64,000 nt of DNA. Origin: Clostridium beijerinckii (GTDB lineage: Bacteria > Bacillota > Clostridia > Clostridiales > Clostridiaceae). Made by a program: the position numbers and the translations under genes. How positions within the stretch are numbered: position 1 is the first letter of the stretch; each line of letters starts with the position of its first letter. This document shows positions 45,385 through 53,382 of the stretch, one piece after another. The stretch is taken from assembly GCA_003129525.1 (NCBI GenBank), contig CP029329.1, forward strand, positions 3,022,501 to 3,086,500. The letters are read 5' to 3'. The notes below the pieces were generated by a model. The model was not told the DNA's origin. It did not search any database and was given only the letters and a program-made list of their open reading frames with translations.

Positions 45385-45801
45385 TTATGCAAGAGCTATT
45401 TTCTTACCAAAATCTATACACTCTTGTTTGTTATCATCAGGTTCATTTTGGATTATTAATGGAGTATCTATGATAGTACAACCATAGCCTATCATTCTTT
45501 CTTCAAAATCTCTCATCCATTGCCCATCTCCCCAACCATAAGAGCCAAATAGTGCAACTTTTTTACCAGAAAGCTTAGTTGAAATTTCATCAATAAGTGG
45601 TTCGAATTCTGACTCTTCTAGTACTTCGTCTCCCATTGCAGAGCAACCTAAAACAATTACTTCTTCGTCTAGTAATTCGTCTACATTTACATCTGAGACA
45701 ACTACTGTTTCAGCATTTTTACCTGCTTCTACAAGTCCTTCTCTAATCAATTCTGCCATTTTTTCTGTATTACCCGTTCCTGACCAATATACTATTTTCA
45801 T
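45385..45801 (-). CDS. Flavodoxin
   Basis: A 138-residue FMN-binding electron carrier that can replace ferredoxin when iron is scarce. The phosphate loop WSGTGNTEKMAE (residues 6-17), the FMN-contact loop GCSAMGDE (residues 54-61) and the GSYGWGDGQWM loop near 88 are present. The length is right for short-chain flavodoxins. The gene is preceded by AGGGAG and, 34 bp upstream, by a 7-1-7 Fur-type palindrome, so it should be induced by iron limitation. Confidence 0.94.
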   Translation of the reverse strand: MKIVYWSGTGNTEKMAELIREGLVEAGKNAETVVVSDVNVDELLDEEVIVLGCSAMGDEVLEESEFEPLIDEISTKLSGKKVALFGSYGWGDGQWMRDFEERMIGYGCTIIDTPLIIQNEPDDNKQECIDFGKKIALA

Positions 45802-45834
45802 TTACTACCACTCCCTACAACTTTTCAATAAGTT

Positions 45835-45849
45835 TGAAAATCATTCTCA
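45835..45849. promoter_or_regulatory. Fur-like box
   Basis: TGAAAAT-C-ATTCTCA is a 7-1-7 inverted repeat with one mismatch, as in Gram-positive Fur boxes (TGATAATNATTATCA type), 34 bp upstream of the flavodoxin start. Confidence 0.55.
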
Positions 45850-46006
45850 ATTAGAGAATATAATATAAGACCAATTTTGTCAAGTTTTATTTTAAAATTA
45901 AAGAACAATTTTACATTATTGAGTTATTTTCATAGGTTTATAAGATAATAATATTAATGGGAGAGTAATAACATCTGAAAAGAATGAAAAATAAAATTCA
46001 TTTTAT

Positions 46007-46141
46007 TTATTCTGAATAATAAGAAACTACAATATTGCTCCAGTTTTCAATTATGCAGTCAGTAATTTTAGGATCATACATTATCATCTTCTTAAAAACA
46101 TTCATAGAAATACATACGTTGATGAGATTAAATCTCTTCAT
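46007..46141 (-). CDS. Possible 44-codon ORF
   Basis: On the minus strand, ATG at 46141 behind AAAGGTGG (12 bases away) opens 44 codons (starts MKRFNLINVCIS, has WSNIVVSYYSE at the end). The ribosome site and use of aromatic residues hint at a real peptide or at a gene remnant; there is no family I recognise. Confidence 0.3.
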   Translation of the reverse strand: MKRFNLINVCISMNVFKKMIMYDPKITDCIIENWSNIVVSYYSE

Positions 46142-46214
46142 ATATATTTTAACCACCTTTTTTGTGTGTCAAGTTGACAGTATGTGAGTTATTGAATATA
46201 ATCTAAAAAATAGA

Positions 46215-46417
46215 GTATAACATGCAATAGGGAATGAAGTGAAAATCTTCGACTACCCCAGTAACCGTAAAACTGACGAAATCTAGGGCATATAAAAGAA
46301 AACGACAATGAAACGATAATGAATTGTTGTTAATTTAATATGCTTAAAATGCCACTGAGAAATTGGGAAGGCTTTGAGAGTAGGCTGAAGTTAAGTCGGG
46401 ATACCTTAGTGTTATAC
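46215..46417 (+). promoter_or_regulatory. Cobalamin riboswitch
   Basis: The P1 helix GTATAAC/GTTATAC (46215-46221 with 46411-46417) closes a domain with AATAGGGAATGAAGTG, CCCAGTAACCG, GCCACTGAGAAATTGGGAAGGC (split by a short loop) and AAGTCGGGATACC, in the order of the adenosylcobalamin aptamer (B12 box). It lies 190 bp before a BtuF-like gene, so cobalamin would repress the transport operon. Confidence 0.88.
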
Positions 46418-46534
46418 GAAATTAATATCCTCTGAGGGTGGGATATTAGAAAAGAAAGTATATTTCTATTTATTAAAGCTTTAGTCATTTACTTTAGTTT
46501 TATTATTCTTGGACTTATACAGTTATGCATTTTT

Positions 46535-46566
46535 AGGCATACTCTCAAAAGGGTATGCCTTTGTTT
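46535..46566 (+). terminator. Riboswitch expression-platform terminator
   Basis: AGGCATACT and GGTATGCCT arms followed by TTGTTT, between the aptamer and the first gene. An additional hairpin ATATCC/GGATAT (46424-46450) lies nearer the aptamer. Confidence 0.7.
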
Positions 46567-46606
46567 AATTTGCCCTTAAATCTAAAAATAATTTTAGGAG
46601 GACATT

Positions 46607-47518
46607 ATGAAATTTAGAAACAAACTTTTATCGTTAGTTTTCATATTTACACTGATTATGACTATGTTAATTGGATGCACAGAAAAAACTGCAGCAATGA
46701 CAGATAGAGCAGGTAATCAATTTAAATTACCTAAAAAATTAAATACAATAATATCTACGGCACCGTCAAATACAGAAATATTAGTTGAGCTCGGACTTGC
46801 AGATAAACTAGTTGCAATAGATAAGTACTCAATAGGCATTGAGGGTGTACCTAAAGACTTACCTAAAATTGATTTTAGAAATCCAGATGCTGAAACTCTT
46901 GTTGGTTTAAAGCCAGATATAATAATAGCTTCAGGTCATAATAAATCAGGAAATCAAGATCCATTTGCAGCTGTAAAAGAAGCTGGAATAGAGGTTGTGT
47001 ACATACCAGTTAGCTCTAGTATAGAAGGTATTTATGAAGATATAAATTTTATGGCTGAAATTACAGGTACTGATAAAAAAGGTACAGAAATAGTAGATAA
47101 TATGAAAAATGAACTAAATACTATTAAAAAAATAGGAGAGACAATCACTGATAAAAAAAGTGTTTATTTTGAAATAGGATCGACTCCATCTTTATATAGC
47201 TTTGGAAATAGTACTTTTTTAAATGAAATGATAGAACTAATTGGCGCAAAAAATATATTATCAAATGAAAATTCATGGATATCACCAAGTGAGGAATCTA
47301 TATTAAAAGCTAATCCAGATGTGATAATTACTAGTGAACCAACAGAAAATATTGTTGAAGCTATTAAAACTCGTGATGGGTGGAAAGATATTACTGCGGT
47401 TAAGGAAAATAATATATTTGTTATTGATAAAGACTCGTCATCTAGACCATCTCAAAACATATTAAAAGCACTTAAAGAAATGGCTAAAGCAATTTATCCA
47501 GAAAAATATACACATTAA
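46607..47518 (+). CDS. btuF: Cobalamin ABC transporter substrate-binding lipoprotein (BtuF-like)
   Basis: A 303-residue class III solute-binding protein. Residues 1-24 form a lipoprotein signal with lipobox LIGC, so mature Cys24 is lipid-anchored outside the membrane. Then two TroA-type lobes: PKKLNTIISTAPSNTEIL (40), VGLKPDIIIASG (98), YFEIGSTPSLYSFG (180), LKANPDVIITSEPT (245). The fold also binds iron siderophores; the upstream cobalamin riboswitch favours a corrinoid ligand. ATG follows AGGAGG. Confidence 0.88.
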   Translation: MKFRNKLLSLVFIFTLIMTMLIGCTEKTAAMTDRAGNQFKLPKKLNTIISTAPSNTEILVELGLADKLVAIDKYSIGIEGVPKDLPKIDFRNPDAETLVGLKPDIIIASGHNKSGNQDPFAAVKEAGIEVVYIPVSSSIEGIYEDINFMAEITGTDKKGTEIVDNMKNELNTIKKIGETITDKKSVYFEIGSTPSLYSFGNSTFLNEMIELIGAKNILSNENSWISPSEESILKANPDVIITSEPTENIVEAIKTRDGWKDITAVKENNIFVIDKDSSSRPSQNILKALKEMAKAIYPEKYTH

Positions 47519-47519
47519 T

Positions 47520-47546
47520 AAAAGTGCGAAGCACAACCAAGAACAA
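47520..47546. repeat. Dispersed repeat, single copy
   Basis: AAAAGTGCGAAGCACAACCA followed by AGAACA matches units of the array at 61411-61575. It lies between the btuF and btuC genes, just after the btuF stop. Confidence 0.7.
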
Positions 47547-47590
47547 TTTGTTATAGAAGTTACATACTGAAAAAAGAGGGTATAAATAAG

Positions 47591-48667
47591 ATGTACAATT
47601 ATAAAGAAACACCACAAACTACATATAACAATAAAAATGAACCAAGAATTAATCAAAATAATAAAGCAATTTTATTATTAATTTTGCTAACATTTTTAAT
47701 TTTATGCATTGGAACCTCTATTGGAGGTGCTAATACCAGTATTAAAGATATTTTATCTATAATTGTATATAAAATATTTGGAATTCCACTATCTAAAGGT
47801 ATTTATAATAATGATGTAGCAATAATTTGGAATTTGAGATTACCAAGAGTTTTATTAGCATTTATAGTAGGAGGTTCACTATCGGTAAGCGGTGCTGTAG
47901 TTCAATCTGTACTTAAAAATCCATTAGCATCCCCATATACTTTAGGAGTATCTTCAGGTGCCTCTCTTGGAATTGGATTACTTATAGTATCTGGATTTTC
48001 AATACCATTTATCGGGAAACTAACAATGCCCATAGTAGGATTTTTGTGTGGAATTGTAACTGTATTTTCTATTGTGAAATTTGCATCTATAGTTGATAAG
48101 GGCATGTCAAATACAACTATAATTTTATCTGGAATGGTGTTTTCTTTGTTTTTCAATGCAATTCTCACAACTATAACAGCATTATATAGTGAGGATATAA
48201 AAAGCATAGTACTTTGGCAAATGGGATCTTTTTCTATGAAAGGATGGTCATATGTAAAAATAGGAACACCATTTTTTATAATGGGAATTACAGGAGTTAT
48301 ATTTTACTGTAGGGAAATGGATATATTATCTTTTGGAGAAGAACAAGCAAAATCGGTTGGTGTAGATACACGCAGAATAAAGAGAAATTTGCTTGTTTTT
48401 TCAGCAATATTAACAGGGAGTGCAGTAGCATTAAGTGGAACGATTGGCTTTGTGGATTTAATTATTCCTCACCTTGTACGAAGAATGTTTGGTGCAAAAC
48501 ATAGGATTGTAATTCCAACTTGCATAATTTTTGGAGGATGCTTTATGGTGATTACTGATTTAGTTGCAAGAACTATAATAGTACCATCAGAACTACCCGT
48601 TGGAGCGATAACAGCACTAATTGGAGCTCCATTCTTTGCATACATATATTTTAAAAAATCGAAGTAG
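47591..48667 (+). CDS. btuC: Cobalamin ABC transporter permease (FecCD/BtuC family)
   Basis: A 358-residue membrane permease with about 10 helices. FecCD signatures: LRLPRVLLAFIVGGSLSVSG near residue 82, LKNPLASPYTLGVSSGASLG near 108, and the coupling-helix region GFVDLIIPHLVRRMFGAKHR near 288. The N-terminal 30 residues are polar and Asn-rich, unusual but harmless. It forms the channel with BtuF and BtuD. The start has GAGGG upstream, and the gene is 9 bp from the ATPase gene. Confidence 0.9.
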   Translation: MYNYKETPQTTYNNKNEPRINQNNKAILLLILLTFLILCIGTSIGGANTSIKDILSIIVYKIFGIPLSKGIYNNDVAIIWNLRLPRVLLAFIVGGSLSVSGAVVQSVLKNPLASPYTLGVSSGASLGIGLLIVSGFSIPFIGKLTMPIVGFLCGIVTVFSIVKFASIVDKGMSNTTIILSGMVFSLFFNAILTTITALYSEDIKSIVLWQMGSFSMKGWSYVKIGTPFFIMGITGVIFYCREMDILSFGEEQAKSVGVDTRRIKRNLLVFSAILTGSAVALSGTIGFVDLIIPHLVRRMFGAKHRIVIPTCIIFGGCFMVITDLVARTIIVPSELPVGAITALIGAPFFAYIYFKKSK

Positions 48668-48675
48668 GTGATTTT

Positions 48676-49431
48676 ATGTTAGAGCTTAAAAATGTAAGCT
48701 GTGGGTATGATAAGGTAGATGTTGTAAGAGATATCACATTTAAAGCTAAAAGAGGAGAAATACTTTGTATAGTTGGTCCAAATGGATGTGGCAAAAGTAC
48801 ACTTTTGAAAGCTATAGGTAAGCTCATTGAATATAGTGGAAATATATTATTAGACTCTATTAATATAGAAAATTTAAATAGAAAAGAGTTAGCCAAAAAT
48901 ATTGCATTAATGACTCAAACAAACAATATATATTTTCCATATACTGTGTATGAAACCGTATCTTTAGGCAGGTATGCTTATTTAAAAGGAGTTTTATCTT
49001 CTTTAAGCAAAGATGATAGAAATATTGTAATTGAAGCTATAAAAAGTGTTGGTCTTTTTGAATTAAAGGATAAGCTAATAAGTGAATTATCTGGTGGACA
49101 GCTACAAAGGGTATTCCTAGCAAGAGCCTTTGCTCAAAATCCTGAGGTTATTTTACTAGATGAACCTACAAATCATTTAGATTTAAAATGCCAAGTTGAA
49201 ATATTAGAATATTTGAGTTGCTGGGCAAAAGAGAATAATAAAATTGTAATAGGTGTATTGCATGATTTAAATTTAGTTAATTTATTTAGTGAAAAGATTG
49301 TAATGCTCAGTGAGGGAGAAATCATTGGAAAAGGAACACCTAAAGAAGTATTTTCAGAAGAAGATCTAGAGAAAGTTTATAATATAAATGTAAAAAGTTT
49401 TATGATTAAGGCATTAAAGAAATGGAAATAA
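48676..49431 (+). CDS. btuD: Cobalamin ABC transporter ATPase (BtuD-like)
   Basis: A 251-residue ATPase that powers corrinoid import. Walker A GPNGCGKST (residues 35-43), Q-loop in LMTQTNNIYFP near 80, signature LSGGQLQR near 138, Walker B VILLDEPTNHLD near 158, switch His in GVLHDLNLV near 194. All motors parts are intact. Belongs to the FecCD-type ATPases used for iron, heme or B12. A terminator follows at 49439. Confidence 0.92.
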   Translation: MLELKNVSCGYDKVDVVRDITFKAKRGEILCIVGPNGCGKSTLLKAIGKLIEYSGNILLDSINIENLNRKELAKNIALMTQTNNIYFPYTVYETVSLGRYAYLKGVLSSLSKDDRNIVIEAIKSVGLFELKDKLISELSGGQLQRVFLARAFAQNPEVILLDEPTNHLDLKCQVEILEYLSCWAKENNKIVIGVLHDLNLVNLFSEKIVMLSEGEIIGKGTPKEVFSEEDLEKVYNINVKSFMIKALKKWK

Positions 49432-49438
49432 AATAAGA

Positions 49439-49474
49439 AAAAAATCATACTAAATTTAGTGTGATTTTTTCTTA
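49439..49474. terminator. Bidirectional terminator
   Basis: AAAAAAATCATACTAAA pairs with TTTAGTGTGATTTTTT; serves btuD (+) and the spore protein gene (-). Confidence 0.8.
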
Positions 49475-49492
49475 TTTTATAACGTGACAAAA

Positions 49493-49699
49493 TTATTTAT
49501 CAATTAAATTCTTTTCAAATGTTTCTACCATCTTTTTAGTCATTAACCCACCAATTGAGCCACCAACATGCCCATTTAACCTTGCGGTTTTATTTCCCTC
49601 ATAGCTATTGTTAAATTCTATGCCAATATCATTTGCAAATTCATTTTTCAACTTTTCAAGTTCTTTTTTTGATTCTGGAACTAAAGGTCTTCTACTCAT
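49493..49699 (-). CDS. Alpha/beta-type small acid-soluble spore protein
   Basis: A 68-residue SASP that coats and protects DNA in the spore. The GPR-protease site is EFANDIGI near residue 23, and GHVGGSIGGLMTKKMVE near 43-59 is the second conserved block. Start ATG 49699 behind GGAGGTG. Expression should be forespore-specific (sigma-G); I did not find convincing boxes in the 150-bp region upstream. Its presence is the clearest sign that the organism forms endospores. Confidence 0.93.
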   Translation of the reverse strand: MSRRPLVPESKKELEKLKNEFANDIGIEFNNSYEGNKTARLNGHVGGSIGGLMTKKMVETFEKNLIDK

Positions 49700-49849
49700 A
49701 CATTAACACCTCCAATCAGTATTAGTTTTATTAGTTTGTGTAAAAATATACTTAGTAAATTATTAAAAACAAGTATATTTGAGAATATTAATTGATGAAT
49801 AGTGAAAAAATACTTTTAAACTAATCAACTAAAGAAGGAGATATATTTT

Positions 49850-50305
49850 ATGAAGATAGAAAGTTACTTTAGTGGAATTAAAGCTGCAAATGAAGCAGTA
49901 GAAGCATTAAAAAAAGTAGGCATAAACGATGCAGTAGTAGATATAAATGATCATTACACAGGTATCAATAATCCAGGAACTAATTTACCAACTACTGCCA
50001 GCAGTACAAATAGTCTAGCAAGTTATGTACTTACAAGTGATGATCCATTAGGTGATCCAATGCTTGGACCATTGGCTGCTGCAAGTCCCATGGTAAGTGG
50101 TATGGGTGGATTTGAAGAAATTGCAGATATAAACTATAAGGTTATTGTAAATGCGGATACTAAAAATGAAGAAAAGGCGAAGCAAGTTATTACAAAAATG
50201 GGTGGAGATTTAAATGATCCTAATTTCAAAATGCCAAAAGGTTTAGAAAACATATCCATGGATGATTTAGTTAGTAATATGATAAATAGTATGTATAGGA
50301 CATAG
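49850..50305 (+). CDS. Hypothetical protein with GsiB/YflT-like start
   Basis: A 151-residue protein I do not recognise with confidence. It starts MKIESYFSGIKAANEAVEAL, the beta-alpha pattern of heat-shock/general-stress 17M-type (YflT) domains that handle small ferredoxin-like folds; the middle (residues 40-85) is low in complexity (Thr/Ser/Ala, then PLGDPMLGPLAAASPM); the second half INYKVIVNADTKNEEKAKQV repeats a strand-helix unit. No membrane segment. AAGGAG precedes ATG. It is next to the spore protein gene but transcribed away from it. Confidence 0.6.
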   Translation: MKIESYFSGIKAANEAVEALKKVGINDAVVDINDHYTGINNPGTNLPTTASSTNSLASYVLTSDDPLGDPMLGPLAAASPMVSGMGGFEEIADINYKVIVNADTKNEEKAKQVITKMGGDLNDPNFKMPKGLENISMDDLVSNMINSMYRT

Positions 50306-50349
50306 TTTTAGTTGAACTATTTCTAAATAAATATATTTTAGCAGATGAA

Positions 50350-50416
50350 AATAAAAGGAGATGATCTCATAAGTGTTTAGATAGAGATAGACAATTATGA
50401 GATTATCTTCTTTTGC
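50350..50416 (+). terminator. Terminator after the 151-residue protein gene
   Basis: AAAAGGAGATGATCTCATAA pairs with TTATGAGATTATCTTCTTTT; the loop is 22 bases. Confidence 0.7.
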
Positions 50417-50618
50417 AATATTTACATAGTTAGAGGTTATTTTTATTTTGAAATAATTTTTTTAATAAAATTAGGCATGTTTTTATAATGTAATCCGAGC
50501 AGATAATAAAAAAGTTGAATTTTATTATTAGGGACTGGGTTAGCAAATGGAAAATTTGAATTACAAAGAGATAATTGGGTAAAAATAGTTAAATAGAAAA
50601 ATAAGGAGGAGTAATAAT

Positions 50619-51716
50619 ATGGAGGAAAATATAAAGAACTGTCCCAATTGTAGAGAAAAAGTTTTGAACAATTCAAAATTTTGTAGTTCATGTGGTTTTA
50701 ATTTGTGTGATAGTCAAAATTACGCTGAAACAGATAAAGGAACTAAGAATGGAGTAAGTGACCAAGTAGATTTAAGATTAATGGATTTAATAATTAATGT
50801 ATTTAAGAAACATACTTTAGAGGAAAGGGAAAATACTTTTATTTGTGGAACCGCAAAAACAGCACCAATAGAGGGAGATATTTGTTCTAAATGGCCTAAG
50901 CCTTGGTTATACTCAAGAGTATTTTTCTTATTTGCAATCACTTTTCTTGGATTGGTAGTTTTATTAAGAATTTTTCGAAATATATTAGCATATCCAGGAA
51001 TTATATTTATAGGTGCCTTAGCAGTTCCATTTTCATTACTTGTTTTTTTTTGGGAATTAAATGCCCCAAGAAATATTAACATTTTCGATGTAATTAAAAT
51101 ATTCTTTTTTGGAGGTGTATCTTCTTTACTTTTAACAATGATATTTAGCCGTATAATTGTTGTGGGAGACGTAGATTATTATGGTGCAATTATGATAGGA
51201 GTTATTGAAGAATCTGCAAAGTTTGTTGTGGTTGCATATTTTCTAAGGGGAAGTAAGAGAAAGTTTATTTTAAACGGGCTTCTACTTGGAGCAGCAGTTG
51301 GAGCAGGATTTGCAGTATTTGAAACTGCTGGATATGAATTTGCTTATGGATTACAAATACCAATAATGATGAGAATAATATATACTAGAGGTGTTTTAGC
51401 ATTTGGAGGTCATATTGTTTGGGCAGCTATGTCTGGCGCAGCATTGGTAATGGTAAAAGAAGATGATAGATTAGAAATGAAACATATTATTAATATCAAA
51501 TTTATTAAATATTTTATTATTACAATTGGATTGCATGCAATTTGGGATATGCCTATAAGCACTAGTCAATTTCCTTTTATTCAAATAATACTTACAATAG
51601 CTGCATGGATTATTGTGATAATATTTATTAGTGCAGGTTTAAAGCAAATTTCAAGTTTAAACTATGGTGCAAAAAAAATTAGAGAAAAAACAATAGTAAA
51701 ACAAACTATAAGATGA
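50619..51716 (+). CDS. PrsW-like intramembrane protease with zinc ribbon
   Basis: A 365-residue protein. Residues 6-32 are a zinc ribbon (CPNCREK...CSSCGF); after a linker come about eight membrane helices with the PrsW/CAAX-protease metal motifs: EESAKF near residue 195, FAVFETAGYEFAYG near 230, HIVWAAMSGAAL near 266, GLHAIWDMP near 308. PrsW in Bacillus cleaves the anti-sigma factor RsiW. No sigma/anti-sigma pair lies beside it, so the substrate is unknown. ATG follows AAGGAGGAG. Confidence 0.88.
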   Translation: MEENIKNCPNCREKVLNNSKFCSSCGFNLCDSQNYAETDKGTKNGVSDQVDLRLMDLIINVFKKHTLEERENTFICGTAKTAPIEGDICSKWPKPWLYSRVFFLFAITFLGLVVLLRIFRNILAYPGIIFIGALAVPFSLLVFFWELNAPRNINIFDVIKIFFFGGVSSLLLTMIFSRIIVVGDVDYYGAIMIGVIEESAKFVVVAYFLRGSKRKFILNGLLLGAAVGAGFAVFETAGYEFAYGLQIPIMMRIIYTRGVLAFGGHIVWAAMSGAALVMVKEDDRLEMKHIINIKFIKYFIITIGLHAIWDMPISTSQFPFIQIILTIAAWIIVIIFISAGLKQISSLNYGAKKIREKTIVKQTIR

Positions 51717-51789
51717 GATGTTTTAAGATAAATAAATATGAAAGCAAATTATTTAATTTAATAAAAAATTTGTTTTTTTATTAAATATG

Positions 51790-51804
51790 TGTGACCAAAT
51801 CACA
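51790..51804. promoter_or_regulatory. Crp/Fnr-like palindrome TGTGA-N5-TCACA
   Basis: TGTGACCAAATCACA, extended by ATAT/ATAT at the flanks, 96 bp upstream of the rhodanese gene. Confidence 0.55.
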
Positions 51805-51899
51805 TATGTTTGTAAAATATAAGTATATAATAAAGTTAAGAAACGGAGTAAATGCATAATTACGGCGAAATATTAATATAAATTTAGGAGGAGATAAAA

Positions 51900-52199
51900 A
51901 TGTTTGGATTTTCAAAAGGAAATGATGGAAAAGTTATTAATATAAATGATATTGATAATTTAATTGGAAAAGTTGAATTAATTGATATTAGGGAAGATTA
52001 TGAATATAAAGGTGGAAGCATAAAGAGTTCAAAAAATATCCCAATGGGTGAACTTTTAAATGAACCAGATAAGTATTACATAATGTGTCAATCTGGTGGA
52101 AGAAGCGCAAGAGCATGCAGTAGTCTTACAAGTGAAGGCTTTAAGGTTATTAATGTTTCTGGTGGAATGGGATCATATGTAGGAACACAAAGAAAGTAA
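51900..52199 (+). CDS. Single-domain rhodanese
   Basis: A 99-residue sulfurtransferase. It has LIDIREDYEYKGGSIKSSKN (CH2A-type motif, residues 25-44), the active-site loop IMCQSGGRSARA with Cys61 or so, and GGMGSY at the end. It is short but complete for the GlpE-like type. It carries persulfide sulfur on the Cys; the acceptor is unknown. ATG follows AGGAGGAG. It is followed by a deleted CoADR gene, and a Crp/Fnr-like palindrome lies upstream. Confidence 0.88.
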   Translation: MFGFSKGNDGKVININDIDNLIGKVELIDIREDYEYKGGSIKSSKNIPMGELLNEPDKYYIMCQSGGRSARACSSLTSEGFKVINVSGGMGSYVGTQRK

Positions 52200-52332
52200 C
52201 TTGTTTTTATATCAAAAAAATATATAAATTTATCATAGAACAAATATAAGTTTGAATGTGAATTCTTATGAGGCATATCCAAAAAATAATAAATTAGTGT
52301 TTCTGATTAAATTATTGGTGGGAGGAAATATT

Positions 52333-52878
52333 ATGAAAAAGAAGATATTAATAGTGGGCGGAGTTGCTGGAGGTGCGTCAGCGGCTGCTAGACTTAGAAG
52401 AAATAGTGAAGAAGATGAAATAATAATGTTTGAAAAAGGGCCACATGTGTCTTTTTCAAATTGTTCACTAAAGGATATATAGGTTCCTCATCTATAAAAG
52501 TCTTTAATTATAATAGAGCAGCAACTGGTTTAAATGAAGCACTTATAGATGTTCTTAATATGAAGATTAATTACGATATAGTACGTGTAATACTTACAGA
52601 TAAAGTAGGAATTATGCCTAATTCCTCTCCTGTACATTTAAAATTATTATATGAAGTGCCAACGGGAAAGAACAAACGAAATTCCAAAAGATAAACCAGT
52701 GTATATTCATTGCAGAACTGATCAAAGAAGTTATAATGTTGTTTTAGCACTTCAAAATTTAGGTTTTAATAATGTTTATAATATAACAGGAAGCTTTTTA
52801 GAATTATCATTTTATGAATATTTTAATGATAAAACTCAGAATAGGGAAAGTATAGTTACAGAATATAATTTTAGATAA
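52333..52878 (+). pseudogene. CoA-disulfide reductase, multiply deleted
   Basis: Three blocks of one gene in three frames. From ATG 52333: KILIVGGVAGGASAAARLRR to SFSNCS, the FAD domain with its redox Cys; then a jump to KGYIGSSSIKVFNYNRAATG (start of the dimerisation domain) at about 52467; then EIPKDKPVYIHCRTDQRSYN and GFNNVYNITGSF, the rhodanese loop with its Cys, to the stop 52878. An estimated 300-350 residues between blocks are gone. Relative of the intact fusion at 15869 (52333 lacks TusA/DsrE) and of the remnant at 41905, which shares the final IVTEYNFR. Confidence 0.8.
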
Positions 52879-52889
52879 ATTTAATATAA

Positions 52890-52932
52890 AGAAAAAAGTC
52901 ACTCAAGAAATTTAAATTTTTGAGTGATTTTT
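52890..52932 (+). terminator. Terminator after the CoADR remnant
   Basis: AAAAAGTCACTCAAGAAATTT pairs with AAATTTTTGAGTGATTTTT roughly; weak T-run. Confidence 0.6.
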
Positions 52933-53382
52933 AGTGCGTAATAAGAGTAGGCATATTCTTCTGAAAAAGAAAAAAATGATTGATGATGAAATTTATAGTA
53001 TACAGTATGTACATTCCTTACGTAAGAGAACCAAGAAAAATTTTAATGAAAAAATCTTATATTTTTAAGAGGTCCGTAGAATCTATACAATATATAGATT
53101 TGATGAATTAACTTAATCTCTGAAAGTAGATGATTAATATATAATAGATTTGACATTGAATTTTGGGAATTTTCTGAAAACGGTGTATAATAATAATTAG
53201 AACATTTAGTAATCTTCTAAAATGCATTAATTATCTAATACTAAAGAATAACACTACTCTAGACGAGGTTCCATTTGTGGAATAGGTGAAATTAAATTCA
53301 GTTAGAGTGTAAAAAACTTCACTAAAAAAGTTTCAATTTTATTATTTGGTAAGCATGAGAATTCATGCAGAGAGGAGCAAAA
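52933..53382. promoter_or_regulatory. Upstream region of the GltD-linked hydrogenase operon
   Basis: About 450 bp without a gene. TATAAT at 53186-53191 with TTGGGA at 53163-53168 (17-bp spacer) is a possible promoter; a better TTGACA at 53150 is too far away for that -10. That would leave a leader of about 190 nt before ATG 53383; I find no known riboswitch in it. Confidence 0.4.

Noticed and set aside
53150..53191. TTGACA (53150) paired with TATAAT (53186) as the hydrogenase promoter
   Set aside because: The spacer would be 30 bp; TTGGGA at 53163 with 17 bp is more plausible.
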